The translations under genes were made by a program, and so were the position numbers. The notes under the pieces were generated by a model. It was not told the origin of the DNA. It searched no databases and was given only the letters and a program-made list of their open reading frames with translations. From contig NZ_SZVI01000013.1 in assembly GCF_013416775.1 (NCBI RefSeq), positions 496,001 to 560,000 on the forward strand: a DNA stretch of 64,000 nucleotides, read 5' to 3'. Positions 56,325-64,000 of the stretch are shown piece by piece (the stretch's first letter is position 1; each line of letters begins with the position of its first letter). This DNA is from Rhodoferax sp. BLA1 (GTDB lineage: Bacteria; Pseudomonadota; Gammaproteobacteria; Burkholderiales; Burkholderiaceae_C).

Positions 56325-57224
56325 ATGACCGATTCCACCACCCAGAATGCCAGTCCTTACGGCACGCTGCCTCCGGCCAGCAGCCCGGCAACCCGCAAAC
56401 CGGTGAGCCTGCCGCGCCTGCTGGAGATGCACGCCCGCGGCGAAAAAATTGTCATGCTCACCGCCTACGACGCCACCTTTGCGGCGGTGGCCGATGCAGC
56501 GGGTGTCGAGTGCATCCTGGTCGGTGACTCCCTTGGCATGGTCTGCCAGGGCCTGTCCAGCACCGTGGGCGTGTCACTGGAAACCATGCGTTACCACACC
56601 GAATGTGTCACCCGGGGCGTGCGCCGGGTGCAAGGCACCGCCTGGATCATCAGCGACCTGCCCTTCGGCACCTACCACGAGTCCAAAGAACAGGCGCTGC
56701 GCAGTGCGGCGGTGCTGATGCAGGCTGGCGCCCACATGGTCAAGTTGGAAGGTGGTGGCTGGACCGCCGATACGGTGCGCTTCCTGGTGGACCGTGGCAT
56801 CCCAGTGTGCGCGCACCTGGGCCTGACACCGCAGACCGTGCATGCGCTCGGTGGTTACCGGGTGCAGGGCAAAAGCGAAGCTTCGGCCGCGCTGCTCAAA
56901 CGCCATGCCCATGAATTACAAGACGCTGGCGCCACCCTGCTGGTGCTGGAAATGGTGCCCGCCGCGCTGTCGGCCGAGCTCACCACCGAACTGAGCCACT
57001 GCGCCACCATCGGCATCGGTGCGGGCAAGGACACCGCCGGCCAGGTGCTGGTGTTGCACGACATGCTGGGCCTGAACCTGGGCAAGAACCCCAAGTTTGT
57101 GCGCAATTTCATGGCCGAGTTGCCAGGCATCCCGGGCCAGCACGGCATCAAGGAAGCCATCACAGCTTATGTACAAGCCGTCAAAAACGGCAGCTTCCCG
57201 GACAACACCCTGCACGCCTGGTAA
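56325..57224 (+). CDS. panB: 3-methyl-2-oxobutanoate hydroxymethyltransferase
   Basis: PanB makes ketopantoate from 2-oxoisovalerate and methylene-tetrahydrofolate. The metal and substrate residues lie in [14 protein letters not shown] and VKLEGGGW, and the C-terminal [20 protein letters not shown] is intact. It is a TIM barrel of 299 residues, slightly longer than usual because of an N-terminal Ser/Pro-rich stretch. GGGGAG precedes the ATG. panC follows after 110 bases. Confidence 0.96.
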   Translation: MTDSTTQNASPYGTLPPASSPATRKPVSLPRLLEMHARGEKIVMLTAYDATFAAVADAAGVECILVGDSLGMVCQGLSSTVGVSLETMRYHTECVTRGVRRVQGTAWIISDLPFGTYHESKEQALRSAAVLMQAGAHMVKLEGGGWTADTVRFLVDRGIPVCAHLGLTPQTVHALGGYRVQGKSEASAALLKRHAHELQDAGATLLVLEMVPAALSAELTTELSHCATIGIGAGKDTAGQVLVLHDMLGLNLGKNPKFVRNFMAELPGIPGQHGIKEAITAYVQAVKNGSFPDNTLHAW

Positions 57225-57282
57225 CCACCGGCAGCGGATTCAAGCACGGGCGCTGGCCACTGCCGGGCCCGTAGATCTCTCC

Positions 57283-57320
57283 AAGTTTTGCAGAAAATCA
57301 GCCGCTAGCCCTTGTGCCGC
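57283..57320 (+). repeat. Dispersed repeat (partial) between panB and panC
   Basis: It contains AAAATCAGCCGCTAGCCCTT but lacks the ATAGCTAT half found in full copies. It lies just upstream of the panC ATG. Confidence 0.5.
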
Positions 57321-57334
57321 CTCAACCTTTCACT

Positions 57335-58183
57335 ATGAAAACCATACACACCATCACCGAGCTGCGTGAGCACCTGTCGACCTTCCGGCACCCAACCTTT
57401 GTGCCCACCATGGGCAATTTGCACGACGGCCACCTGGCGCTGGTGCGCCAGGCCAAACCACTCGGTGACGTGATGGTGACCAGCATTTTTGTCAACCGCC
57501 TGCAGTTTCTGCCGCACGAGGACTTTGACACCTACCCACGCACGCTGGAGGCCGATTGCCACGCGTTGGCCGAAGCCGGTTGTGATGTCTTGTTTGCGCC
57601 CAGCGAAAAAGAGCTGTACCCGGAGCCACAGGGTTTCACCGTGCAGCCCCCCACCGAGCTGGCCAACATGCTCGAAGGGCATTTCCGGCCCGGTTTTTTT
57701 GGCGGCGTCTGCACCGTGGTGATGAAACTGTTTGCCATCGTCGGCCCACGGGTCGCACTGTTTGGCAAAAAAGACTACCAGCAGCTGATGGTGATCCGGC
57801 GCATGGTGCAGCAGTTTGCCCTGCCCATCGAGGTGATTGGCGGCGAGACACTGCGCGCCGCCGATGGTCTGGCACTGTCGTCCCGCAACAACTACCTGAG
57901 CCCGACTGAGCGCCAGGAAGCGGTACAACTGTCACTGGCGCTCAAGACCATGGCCGAGGCCCTGCGTGGCGGTCAAACCGATCTGCCTGCGCTGGAAGCC
58001 CAGGCCATACACGCGCTCAAGACACGCGGCTGGAAACCGGACTACCTGACCGTGCGCCAGCGCAACAACCTGCAAACACCCTCAGCGACCGAGCTGCCCC
58101 CTCTGCTGGCCAACGCCGGCCTGGTGCTGCTGGCGGCTGCACGTGTGGGCAACACACGACTGATCGACAACCTAGAAATCTGA
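57335..58183 (+). CDS. panC: Pantothenate synthetase
   Basis: PanC condenses pantoate with beta-alanine using ATP. Nucleotide binding is by [14 protein letters not shown] near residue 24, then [16 protein letters not shown] and [10 protein letters not shown]. The usual 282 residues are present. The ATG at 57335 is chosen by homology; an upstream in-frame GTG falls within the repeat remnant. Aspartate decarboxylase (panD) is not in the window. Confidence 0.96.
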   Translation: MKTIHTITELREHLSTFRHPTFVPTMGNLHDGHLALVRQAKPLGDVMVTSIFVNRLQFLPHEDFDTYPRTLEADCHALAEAGCDVLFAPSEKELYPEPQGFTVQPPTELANMLEGHFRPGFFGGVCTVVMKLFAIVGPRVALFGKKDYQQLMVIRRMVQQFALPIEVIGGETLRAADGLALSSRNNYLSPTERQEAVQLSLALKTMAEALRGGQTDLPALEAQAIHALKTRGWKPDYLTVRQRNNLQTPSATELPPLLANAGLVLLAAARVGNTRLIDNLEI

Positions 58184-58313
58184 TTGCGCGTCCCAATCGC
58201 CTGCGTCGTTGTTGCGCCGCCTCGTCGTGTCAAAACATGGCCTTCGACTCAGCGCCTAGACACGAACGATTTGGAAACGGAATGGACCTGTGCTGGCCCC
58301 GCGGCTTGGAAGC

Positions 58314-58562
58314 CTAGCTGTAATACGCCTCGACCGTGCCTTTGACCTTGATCAGCAGCGGCTTACCGTGGCGGTCGCGGGTTTTGCCAGCAGGCACTTT
58401 GACCCAGCCTTCGCTGATGCAGTATTCCTCCACATCGGTGCGTTCCTTGCCGTTGAAGCGGATGCCGATGTCGTGTTGAAACACGGCGGCGTTGTAAAAC
58501 GGGCTGCGGGCGTCGATGGCGAGGTGGTCAGGCAGTTCCGGGCGTTGGGTGGTGTCGTTCAT
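58314..58562 (-). CDS. DUF3297 family protein
   Basis: The 82-residue protein matches DUF3297, with HLAIDARSPFYNAAVFQHDI and IGIRFNGKERTDVEEYC followed by GWVKVPAG. The family is widespread and uncharacterised. It is on the minus strand, convergent with panC, and 47 bases downstream of the nadA end, so it could be read from the nad operon. Confidence 0.88.
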   Translation of the reverse strand: MNDTTQRPELPDHLAIDARSPFYNAAVFQHDIGIRFNGKERTDVEEYCISEGWVKVPAGKTRDRHGKPLLIKVKGTVEAYYS

Positions 58563-58609
58563 GGTTCGGTTTTTAATAGACCAGCGGTCGTTATCAATAA
58601 AGTAGCAAC

Positions 58610-59743
58610 TCAGGCAGCACCGATATGGGCTACCAGGCTTCCAGGCACAGGGCCTTGTTTGAGGGCGGCGGTGAAGGCCAGCATTCGGTCAATCGGCACA
58701 CGGGCGCGCAAGCCCAGCGCCGGATCCACATGGACCTCGTTGGCGCCGGTTTCCAGCACCCGCGCCACGTCCGCCAGGCCGTTCATCGCCATCCAAGGGC
58801 AGTGCGCGCAGCTTTTGCAGGTGGCGCTGTTGCCGGCGGTGGGCGCCTCTAAAAAGGTCTTGCCGGGGTTCAGCGTGCGTAACTTGTGCATCATGCCGTT
58901 GTCGGTGGCGACGATGAACTCCTTGGCGTCCATCTCGCGTGCGGCGTTCAGAATGCCAGAGGTGGAACCCACCGCATCCGCCAGCGCCACCACCGCAGCC
59001 GGTGACTCAGGGTGCACCAACAGCTTGGCACCGGGGTGTTCATGCATCAGTTCTTCGAGCTCAAAGGCCTTGAACTCGTCATGCACGATGCAGGAGCCGC
59101 CCCACATCACCATGTCGGCGCCTGTTTCGCGCTGGATGTAACCCCCCAGGTGCCGGTCTGGCGCCCACAGGATTTTCTGGCCCTGCTCTTTAAGGGCTTT
59201 GACAATGTCGAGCGCACAGCTGGAGGTCACCAGCCAGTCCGAACGCGCCTTGACCGCCGCGCTGGTGTTGGCATAGACCACCACGATGCGGTCCGGGTGG
59301 GCGTCGCAAAAGGCTGAAAACTCGTCGACTGGGCAGCCCAGGTCAAGCGAGCAGGTGGCGTCCAGATCGGGCATCAGCACGCGTTTCTCGGGCGACAAAA
59401 TCTTGGAGGTTTCTCCCATGAAGCGCACGCCCGACACCACCAGCGTGGTGGCCGCATGGTCGCGGCCAAACCGCGCCATCTCGAGCGAGTCGCTGACGAT
59501 GCCGCCGGTTTCCTCGGCCAGGTCCTGCAGGTCCGGGTGCACGTAGTAGTGGGACACCATCACCGCGTTTTTTTCCTTGAGCAGACGGCGGATCTTGTCC
59601 TTGAGCGCGGCACGCTCGGCCGCGCTGGGCTCGACCGGCACGCGCGCCCAGGCGTGTTTGGTGGCGCACACCGCGCCACCGGCGGGCGAGTTGTCCGGCT
59701 GTTCGTAATCCACCGCCTTGATGGCCAGGGCGCTGTCAGTCAT
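58610..59743 (-). CDS. nadA: Quinolinate synthase A
   Basis: NadA condenses iminoaspartate with DHAP to quinolinate using an oxygen-sensitive 4Fe-4S cluster. Candidate ligand cysteines lie in [25 protein letters not shown] and [14 protein letters not shown]. The pseudo-threefold fold is clear ([20 protein letters not shown], then [19 protein letters not shown]). The ATG at 59743 gives 377 residues; the longer frame overlaps nadC. It is 40 bases downstream of nadC. Confidence 0.95.
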   Translation of the reverse strand: MTDSALAIKAVDYEQPDNSPAGGAVCATKHAWARVPVEPSAAERAALKDKIRRLLKEKNAVMVSHYYVHPDLQDLAEETGGIVSDSLEMARFGRDHAATTLVVSGVRFMGETSKILSPEKRVLMPDLDATCSLDLGCPVDEFSAFCDAHPDRIVVVYANTSAAVKARSDWLVTSSCALDIVKALKEQGQKILWAPDRHLGGYIQRETGADMVMWGGSCIVHDEFKAFELEELMHEHPGAKLLVHPESPAAVVALADAVGSTSGILNAAREMDAKEFIVATDNGMMHKLRTLNPGKTFLEAPTAGNSATCKSCAHCPWMAMNGLADVARVLETGANEVHVDPALGLRARVPIDRMLAFTAALKQGPVPGSLVAHIGAA

Positions 59744-59783
59744 GGTGACTCCAGATTCAAGAATATGAGTTTTCCCGCCAATT

Positions 59784-60662
59784 TCAGAGCGGGTCGTCGG
59801 CAAATCGCATCGAAAAATCGACGGCCTTGACGTTTTTCGTCAGGGCGCCAATCGAGATGCGGTCGACACCGGTGGAGGCAATCGCGCAAACGCTCGACAG
59901 ATTGACACCTCCCGACACCTCGAGCACCGCACGTCCGGCGGTGATGCGCACCGCCTCGTGCAGGTGCATCAGGCCCATGTTGTCAAGCAGGATCATGGTG
60001 GCACCGGCGTCCAGCGCTTCCTTGAGCTGCTCCAGGTTTTCAACCTCGATCTCGACAAAGCGGGCCTGCGGTGCCACCTCGGCAGCACGCGCCAGAACGG
60101 CGCGTACGCCACCGGCAGCGGCGATGTGGTTTTCCTTGATCAGCACCGCGTCATACAGGCCCAACCGGTGGTTCACACCGCCACCCATGTGCACCGCGTA
60201 CTTCTGCGCCAGGCGCAGGCCCGGCAGGGTTTTGCGGGTGTCCACGATGTTGGTGCGGGCGCCAGGCACCTCACGCACCGCCTGCACAAAGTTCGCGGTT
60301 TTGGTGGCGACTGCGCTGAGCAATTGCAGGAAATTGAGCGCGGTGCGCTCGGCGGTCAACAAAGCACGCGCCTGCCCATGCACCTCCAGCACCACCTGAT
60401 CGGCTGCGGCGCGGTGGCCTTCACCGATGTGCCAGGTCAGTTCAACCGTCGGGTCGAGTTCTCGGAATGCCCGCTCCACCCAGGGCGCGCCACAAATCAC
60501 CGCAGACTCACGCGCCACCACGGTGGCCCGGGCCAGGCGTGTGGGGTCGACCAGACCGGCGGTGAGGTCGGCGTCACCGACATCTTCGAGCAGAGCCCGT
60601 GCCACATCGGCCTGCGCCAGCGCCGCCACGGCCTCGGCGGAAAAATCAAAATAAGCTGCCAT
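59784..60662 (-). CDS. nadC: Nicotinate-nucleotide pyrophosphorylase (carboxylating)
   Basis: NadC converts quinolinate and PRPP to nicotinate mononucleotide. The 292-residue barrel protein has [36 protein letters not shown] (substrate-binding Arg and Lys), and [17 protein letters not shown] with EVSGGVN near the end. It starts at ATG 60662 and heads the nadCA pair. Confidence 0.96.
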   Translation of the reverse strand: MAAYFDFSAEAVAALAQADVARALLEDVGDADLTAGLVDPTRLARATVVARESAVICGAPWVERAFRELDPTVELTWHIGEGHRAAADQVVLEVHGQARALLTAERTALNFLQLLSAVATKTANFVQAVREVPGARTNIVDTRKTLPGLRLAQKYAVHMGGGVNHRLGLYDAVLIKENHIAAAGGVRAVLARAAEVAPQARFVEIEVENLEQLKEALDAGATMILLDNMGLMHLHEAVRITAGRAVLEVSGGVNLSSVCAIASTGVDRISIGALTKNVKAVDFSMRFADDPL

Positions 60663-60683
60663 CAGATCCTCCTGCGTATTCTT

Positions 60684-61706
60684 CTAAACCAAAGCCGCCA
60701 GTTCGGTGGTGGGCTCACGCCCCATCAAACGCGCGACAGACTGGCGCGGTGTCATGCGTCCGTCCAGCAAATCGACCACTGCCTGGGCAATCGGCATGTC
60801 CACCCCCAGATGGGCGGCGCGCTGCACCACGGTGCGAGCACTGTAAACCCCTTCGGCCACATGGCCCAGGGCACCGGTGGCCTGCTGCAAGCTCTGCCCT
60901 TGCGCCAGCGCCAGACCCACCTGACGGTTGCGCGACAGGTCACCGGTCGCGGTCAGCACCAGGTCACCCAGGCCGCTCAAACCCATGAAGGTCTCGGCAC
61001 GGGCGCCCAGGGCGACACCCAGGCGCGTCATCTCGGCCAGGCCCCGTGTAATCAGGGCGGCACGGGCATTCAGGCCCAGGTTCAGGCCATCACACAGGCC
61101 GGTGGCAATCGCCAACACGTTTTTCACCGCGCCACCGACCTCGACGCCGACGATGTCGTCATTGGCATAAACCCGCAGCGCCGAAGTGTGAAACGCTGCC
61201 ACCAGCGCCTGGCGCACGACGTCATGGGCGCTGGCCGCCACCAGGGCGGTTGGCTGGCCACGCGCCACTTCGAGCGCGAAGCTGGGGCCACTGAGCACAC
61301 CCGCTTGCATTTCAGGAGCAATACTCCCTTGTATTTCATGGGCCAGCAGCCCAAAAGGTTCCGAAACTGGGGCCTCAAAACCTTTGCACAACCAGGCCAC
61401 GGGCACACGGCAGTTGCGCAGCGCCTGCACCATCTGTCGCAAAGCCGCCATCGGGGTGGCGACCACCACCAAGTCACAGGTGTTGGCCAGAGCGGGCAGT
61501 TCGGCCTCGGGCGCGGCACTGAATTGCAGCGCGGGCGCCAAGGCCACACCGGGCAGGTAACGCTGGTTAGCACGCTGCTGCTGCAGCGCCAACACCTGGC
61601 CGGCATCACGCGCCCACAAGCTGACCTGGTGACCGGCGCCGTGTGACGCCGCACTGCTGGCCAACGCTGTGCCCCATGCACCGGCACCCAGAACCATTAT
61701 TTTCAT
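60684..61706 (-). CDS. gpsA: Glycerol-3-phosphate dehydrogenase [NAD(P)+]
   Basis: GpsA makes sn-glycerol 3-phosphate for phospholipid synthesis. The Rossmann motif is [12 protein letters not shown] at the N-terminus, followed by [17 protein letters not shown] and the catalytic lysine in [17 protein letters not shown]. The 340 residues fit the family. It follows secB by 50 bases, an arrangement common in betaproteobacteria, and the gap is filled by a dispersed repeat. Confidence 0.96.
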   Translation of the reverse strand: MKIMVLGAGAWGTALASSAASHGAGHQVSLWARDAGQVLALQQQRANQRYLPGVALAPALQFSAAPEAELPALANTCDLVVVATPMAALRQMVQALRNCRVPVAWLCKGFEAPVSEPFGLLAHEIQGSIAPEMQAGVLSGPSFALEVARGQPTALVAASAHDVVRQALVAAFHTSALRVYANDDIVGVEVGGAVKNVLAIATGLCDGLNLGLNARAALITRGLAEMTRLGVALGARAETFMGLSGLGDLVLTATGDLSRNRQVGLALAQGQSLQQATGALGHVAEGVYSARTVVQRAAHLGVDMPIAQAVVDLLDGRMTPRQSVARLMGREPTTELAALV

Positions 61707-61758
61707 AGCTACTGAGGCAAGTGATTCAAGGGCTGCAGGCCAATACGATCAATAATTT
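61696..61758 (-). repeat. Dispersed repeat between secB and gpsA
   Basis: On the minus strand it reads TATTGGCCTGCAGCCCTT, then CAGTAGCTATGAAAAT. It covers the whole gap from the secB stop codon into the first codons of gpsA. Confidence 0.7.
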
Positions 61759-62209
61759 ACTGAACCGCAGGGGTCTCTTCGGTCTGCGCCGCCTGTTGTT
61801 GCTCGAACATGGCCTGGAAGTTGATTTCCGACAGGTGCACCGGCGGGAAACCGCCGCGCTGGATCAGGTCAGACACATTGCTGCGCAAATACGGGTAGAC
61901 GATTTGCGGGCAGGCGATGCCCATGATCGGGCCCATCTGTTCGGGCGGCAGGTTGCGGATCTCGAAAATGCCGGCTTGCGAGGCTTCCACCAGGAACACG
62001 GTGCGGTCTTTGATCTTGGTCTGCACGGTGGCTGTCACCACCACTTCATACACACCGTCGGCCACGGTCGAGGCGTTCACACCCAACTGGATGTCCACCG
62101 TGGGCTGTTCCTGCTCAAGCAGGATGGCAGGTGAATTGGGCTGCTCCAGAGAGGCTTCCTTCAGGTAAACGCGCTGAATCTGGAAAACGGGATTGGGGGT
62201 ATCGGACAT
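61757..62209 (-). CDS. secB: Protein-export chaperone SecB
   Basis: SecB keeps preproteins unfolded and passes them to SecA. The 150-residue protein has [17 protein letters not shown] near the start and [35 protein letters not shown] towards the end. It lies in the usual betaproteobacterial order rhodanese-grxC-secB-gpsA. Confidence 0.97.
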   Translation of the reverse strand: MSDTPNPVFQIQRVYLKEASLEQPNSPAILLEQEQPTVDIQLGVNASTVADGVYEVVVTATVQTKIKDRTVFLVEASQAGIFEIRNLPPEQMGPIMGIACPQIVYPYLRSNVSDLIQRGGFPPVHLSEINFQAMFEQQQAAQTEETPAVQ

Positions 62210-62278
62210 AAGGTTCTCTTGGTTGGTAAATCAGGAGGGCACCCGGCGTTTGCGACGCCCGGGCGCAAGAAAAAAAGT

Positions 62279-62536
62279 TCAGGACTGCAGCAGTGGCAAC
62301 AGGCCACCGCGTGCGTCGAGTGCCACCAGGTCATCACAGCCACCAACATGGGTGCTGCCGATGAAAATCTGTGGCACGGTGCGCCGACCAGTGAGGCTCA
62401 TCATCTGGTCGCGTTGTTGCAGATCCAGGTCAATGCGGATTTCGTCGATCTGTTCGACGCCACGCGACTTGAGCAGTTGTTTGGCACGTATGCAGTAGGG
62501 GCAGACGGCCGTGGTGTACATCTTGACAGCTTGCAT
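62279..62536 (-). CDS. grxC: Glutaredoxin 3
   Basis: The 85-residue protein has the dithiol site CPYC (C12-C15) and the glutathione-binding TVPQIFIGSTHVGGCDDL. It reduces disulfides with glutathione in the cytoplasm and would be served by the Gor enzyme encoded in the same window. It lies between the rhodanese and secB genes, 24 and 69 bases from its neighbours. Confidence 0.96.
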   Translation of the reverse strand: MQAVKMYTTAVCPYCIRAKQLLKSRGVEQIDEIRIDLDLQQRDQMMSLTGRRTVPQIFIGSTHVGGCDDLVALDARGGLLPLLQS

Positions 62537-62560
62537 AAAGAAGGCTTTCGGTCAGGAGAG

Positions 62561-62968
62561 TCAGGCTTTTTCAACCGGCAAATTGGCCGCGCGCCAAGCA
62601 CCCATACCACCAGAGAGTGACTGCGCCTTCTCGAAACCCAGCTTTTTGGCCATGGCCACGGCACGGCCGCTGCGCGCGCCCGAGCGGCACACCAGGATCA
62701 AGGGCAAGGCTTTGTTTTTGACCGCACCCGCCAACTTCTCCTCCAACTGACCCAGGGGAATGTTTTTGGCACCCACCACATGCCCGGCCGCAAACTCGTC
62801 GGTTTCACACACATCCACCACCACCGCTTTTTCGCGGTTGATCAGTTGCACCGCAGCCTCGGCGCTCAAACCACCGACGGCGCCACCTTTGATGAGCGGC
62901 CACAACAACATGCCACCAGATGCCAATGCCACGGCAATCATCATCCAGTTGTCGAGAATAAATTTCAC
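62561..62968 (-). CDS. Membrane-anchored rhodanese-like protein
   Basis: The 135-residue protein has one N-terminal membrane segment (NWMMIAVALASGGMLLWPLI) and a rhodanese domain with the active-site loop VCRSGARSGRA. The cysteine is intact, so persulfide or sulfur transfer is possible. The topology suggests the domain faces the cytoplasm. It is the first gene of the grxC-secB-gpsA operon and is divergent from gpmA. The gap has a palindrome GCGCATT/AATGCGC around 63003-63020. Confidence 0.91.
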   Translation of the reverse strand: MKFILDNWMMIAVALASGGMLLWPLIKGGAVGGLSAEAAVQLINREKAVVVDVCETDEFAAGHVVGAKNIPLGQLEEKLAGAVKNKALPLILVCRSGARSGRAVAMAKKLGFEKAQSLSGGMGAWRAANLPVEKA

Positions 62969-63051
62969 TTGCGAATCCTTATGTTGAGAAATGACCTTAG
63001 CCGCGCATTTTAGAATGCGCTTGTTCCCATTACCGGCATCGATTGGAAACC

Positions 63052-63795
63052 ATGCACAAGCTTGTACTTATTCGCCATGGCGAATCCACCTGGAATCTGG
63101 AAAACAGATTCACAGGCTGGACCGATGTTGAGCTGACGCCGCTGGGCATCGCGCAGGCCAGGCAGGCAGGGCGTCTGCTCAAGGCTGGCGGGTATGACTT
63201 TGACGTGTGTTACACCAGCGTGCTCAAACGCGCCACCCAGACCCTGTGGCATGTGCTCGACATCATGGACCGCACCTGGCTGCCGGTGGTCAACAGCTGG
63301 CGTCTGAACGAACGCCACTATGGCGCCTTGCAGGGTCTGAACAAGTCCGAAACGGCCAAACAATACGGCGACGCCCAGGTGCAAGTCTGGCGCCGCAGTT
63401 ATGACACACCGCCACCCGCTCTGGAAGCCACCGATCCGCGTTGCGAACGCGGCGACATCCGCTACAGCAAACTCGCACCCGACCAGATCCCCTTGACCGA
63501 ATGCCTCAAAGACACCGTGGCGCGAGTGAAGCCGTTCTGGAACGAAGCGCTGGCACCGGCTTTGCAACGTGGCAAACGGGTGGTGGTGGCGGCACATGGC
63601 AATTCGATCCGGGCGCTGGTCAAATACCTTGACAACATCTCTGACGACGACATCGTGGGTTTGAACATTCCCAATGGCATTCCACTGGTTTATGAGCTTG
63701 ATGACGAGCTCAAACCCATTCGCCACTACTATCTGGGTGACGCTGAGGCGGCGGCCAAGGCCGCTGCCGCTGTGGCCGCTCAGAGCAACACCTGA
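63052..63795 (+). CDS. gpmA: 2,3-bisphosphoglycerate-dependent phosphoglycerate mutase
   Basis: This glycolytic enzyme interconverts 3- and 2-phosphoglycerate. The catalytic histidine is in [18 protein letters not shown], followed by [16 protein letters not shown] and [18 protein letters not shown] with the second histidine. From ATG 63052 the product has 247 residues; a TTG nine bases earlier is a less likely start. The C-terminus is an Ala-rich tail. The next gene, an S41 protease, is the usual neighbour. Confidence 0.96.
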   Translation: MHKLVLIRHGESTWNLENRFTGWTDVELTPLGIAQARQAGRLLKAGGYDFDVCYTSVLKRATQTLWHVLDIMDRTWLPVVNSWRLNERHYGALQGLNKSETAKQYGDAQVQVWRRSYDTPPPALEATDPRCERGDIRYSKLAPDQIPLTECLKDTVARVKPFWNEALAPALQRGKRVVVAAHGNSIRALVKYLDNISDDDIVGLNIPNGIPLVYELDDELKPIRHYYLGDAEAAAKAAAAVAAQSNT

Positions 63796-63883
63796 AATAG
63801 AGCAGCCAGACACGGAACCCACACCCGGGTTCATGGTCCAAACGGCTCATCACATCTCGCATCCTCACGCTTTGGAATCAAAA

Positions 63884-64000
63884 ATGGGTCACAAATTGAA
63901 AATCGTTGGCTTACTGTCTGCCGGAGCGCTGGCTGGCGCCCTGGCCAGCATCTCGCTGCAAACCGCAGCACGTGGCTCGCTCGCGCCCTTGCCGCTCGAA
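63884..64000 (+). CDS. S41 carboxy-terminal processing protease (3' truncated)
   Basis: Only the first 39 codons are in the window: MGHKLKIVGLLSAGALAGAL and then ARGSLAPLPLE. A hydrophobic export segment followed by RGSLAPLPLE is typical of the betaproteobacterial CtpA-like protease that follows gpmA. The PDZ and catalytic domains lie beyond the edge, so the call rests on the N-terminus and the neighbourhood. Confidence 0.75.
   Translation, partial: MGHKLKIVGLLSAGALAGALASISLQTAARGSLAPLPLE

Noticed and set aside
61305..61350. Possible repeat copy in gpsA
   Set aside because: Only scattered matches to the repeat, and the protein length there is normal for GpsA.
59958..61646. A 562-codon open frame opposite nadC and gpsA
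   Set aside because: It spans two well-supported genes and their gap, has no recognisable domain and a composition typical of antisense frames.
62230..62278. Hairpin with an A/T run between grxC and secB as terminator
   Set aside because: On the transcribed strand the T run comes before the stem, not after it, so it cannot act as an intrinsic terminator in that direction.

Overview
The window is a stretch of chromosome from a high-GC betaproteobacterium. Gene content and protein sequences look like Comamonadaceae, close to Rhodoferax, Polaromonas or Albidiferax. Supporting signs are the secB/grxC/rhodanese/gpmA/S41-protease neighbourhood, DUF3460 and DUF3297 proteins, and a short dispersed repeat (core GGCTCTAGCCCTT...ATAGCTAT) of a kind I associate with these genomes. 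About 50 genes are recognisable, most of them housekeeping. The genus is an inference.

Layout. 1-5.8 kb: a 5'-truncated PHP-domain nuclease (rnm/yciV), an EamA permease, a YciO-like protein, a site-2 protease, trpS with an unusual C-terminal YegP-like domain, tRNA-Ser(CGA) with a terminator, a small unknown protein and a flavin reductase. 5.7-9.3 kb: thiBPQ thiamine/TPP importer on the minus strand behind a TPP riboswitch and an intrinsic terminator. 9.3-18.6 kb: pta, a small P-loop kinase-like protein, serS, ispH, fkpB, radC, an Smr protein, a hybrid sensor kinase and a truncated hemoglobin. 18.7-31.9 kb: a large FtsX-type permease, a solute-binding protein translationally coupled to a membrane diguanylate cyclase, apbC/mrp, a patatin, metG, a fasciclin-SOUL pair, decayed gene remnants and a Tat/lipoprotein nitroreductase.

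31.9-35.4 kb is an accessory island with visibly lower GC. It has two genes: a Trypco1 (trypsin-co-occurring) small protein, then an 805-residue trypsin-like protease / STAND-type P-loop NTPase / helical-repeat protein. This is the best candidate for a poorly described system, a likely protease-effector immune or conflict module. A long inverted repeat lies downstream of it.

35.4-46.1 kb: a LysR/MFS divergent pair, a CheY-like regulator divergent from a large multi-PAS hybrid kinase coupled to an HD-GYP response regulator, gor, and a beta/gamma-crystallin-like protein. 46.2-53.4 kb: a six-gene hydrogenase-4-like membrane complex (hyfB-C-E-F-G-I order). Its large subunit has lost the NiFe cysteine ligands, so it looks like an energy-converting-hydrogenase-related (Ehr) complex and not a hydrogenase. 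53.5-64 kb: DUF3460, scpA, nadB, panB, panC, DUF3297, then nadC-nadA, gpsA, secB, grxC and a rhodanese on the minus strand, then gpmA and the start of an S41 protease.

Functional links. nadB, nadA and nadC together make nicotinate mononucleotide from aspartate. panB and panC make pantothenate. thiBPQ imports thiamine under riboswitch control. The diguanylate cyclase and the HD-GYP protein make and degrade c-di-GMP. No integrase, transposase, rRNA or CRISPR array was seen.
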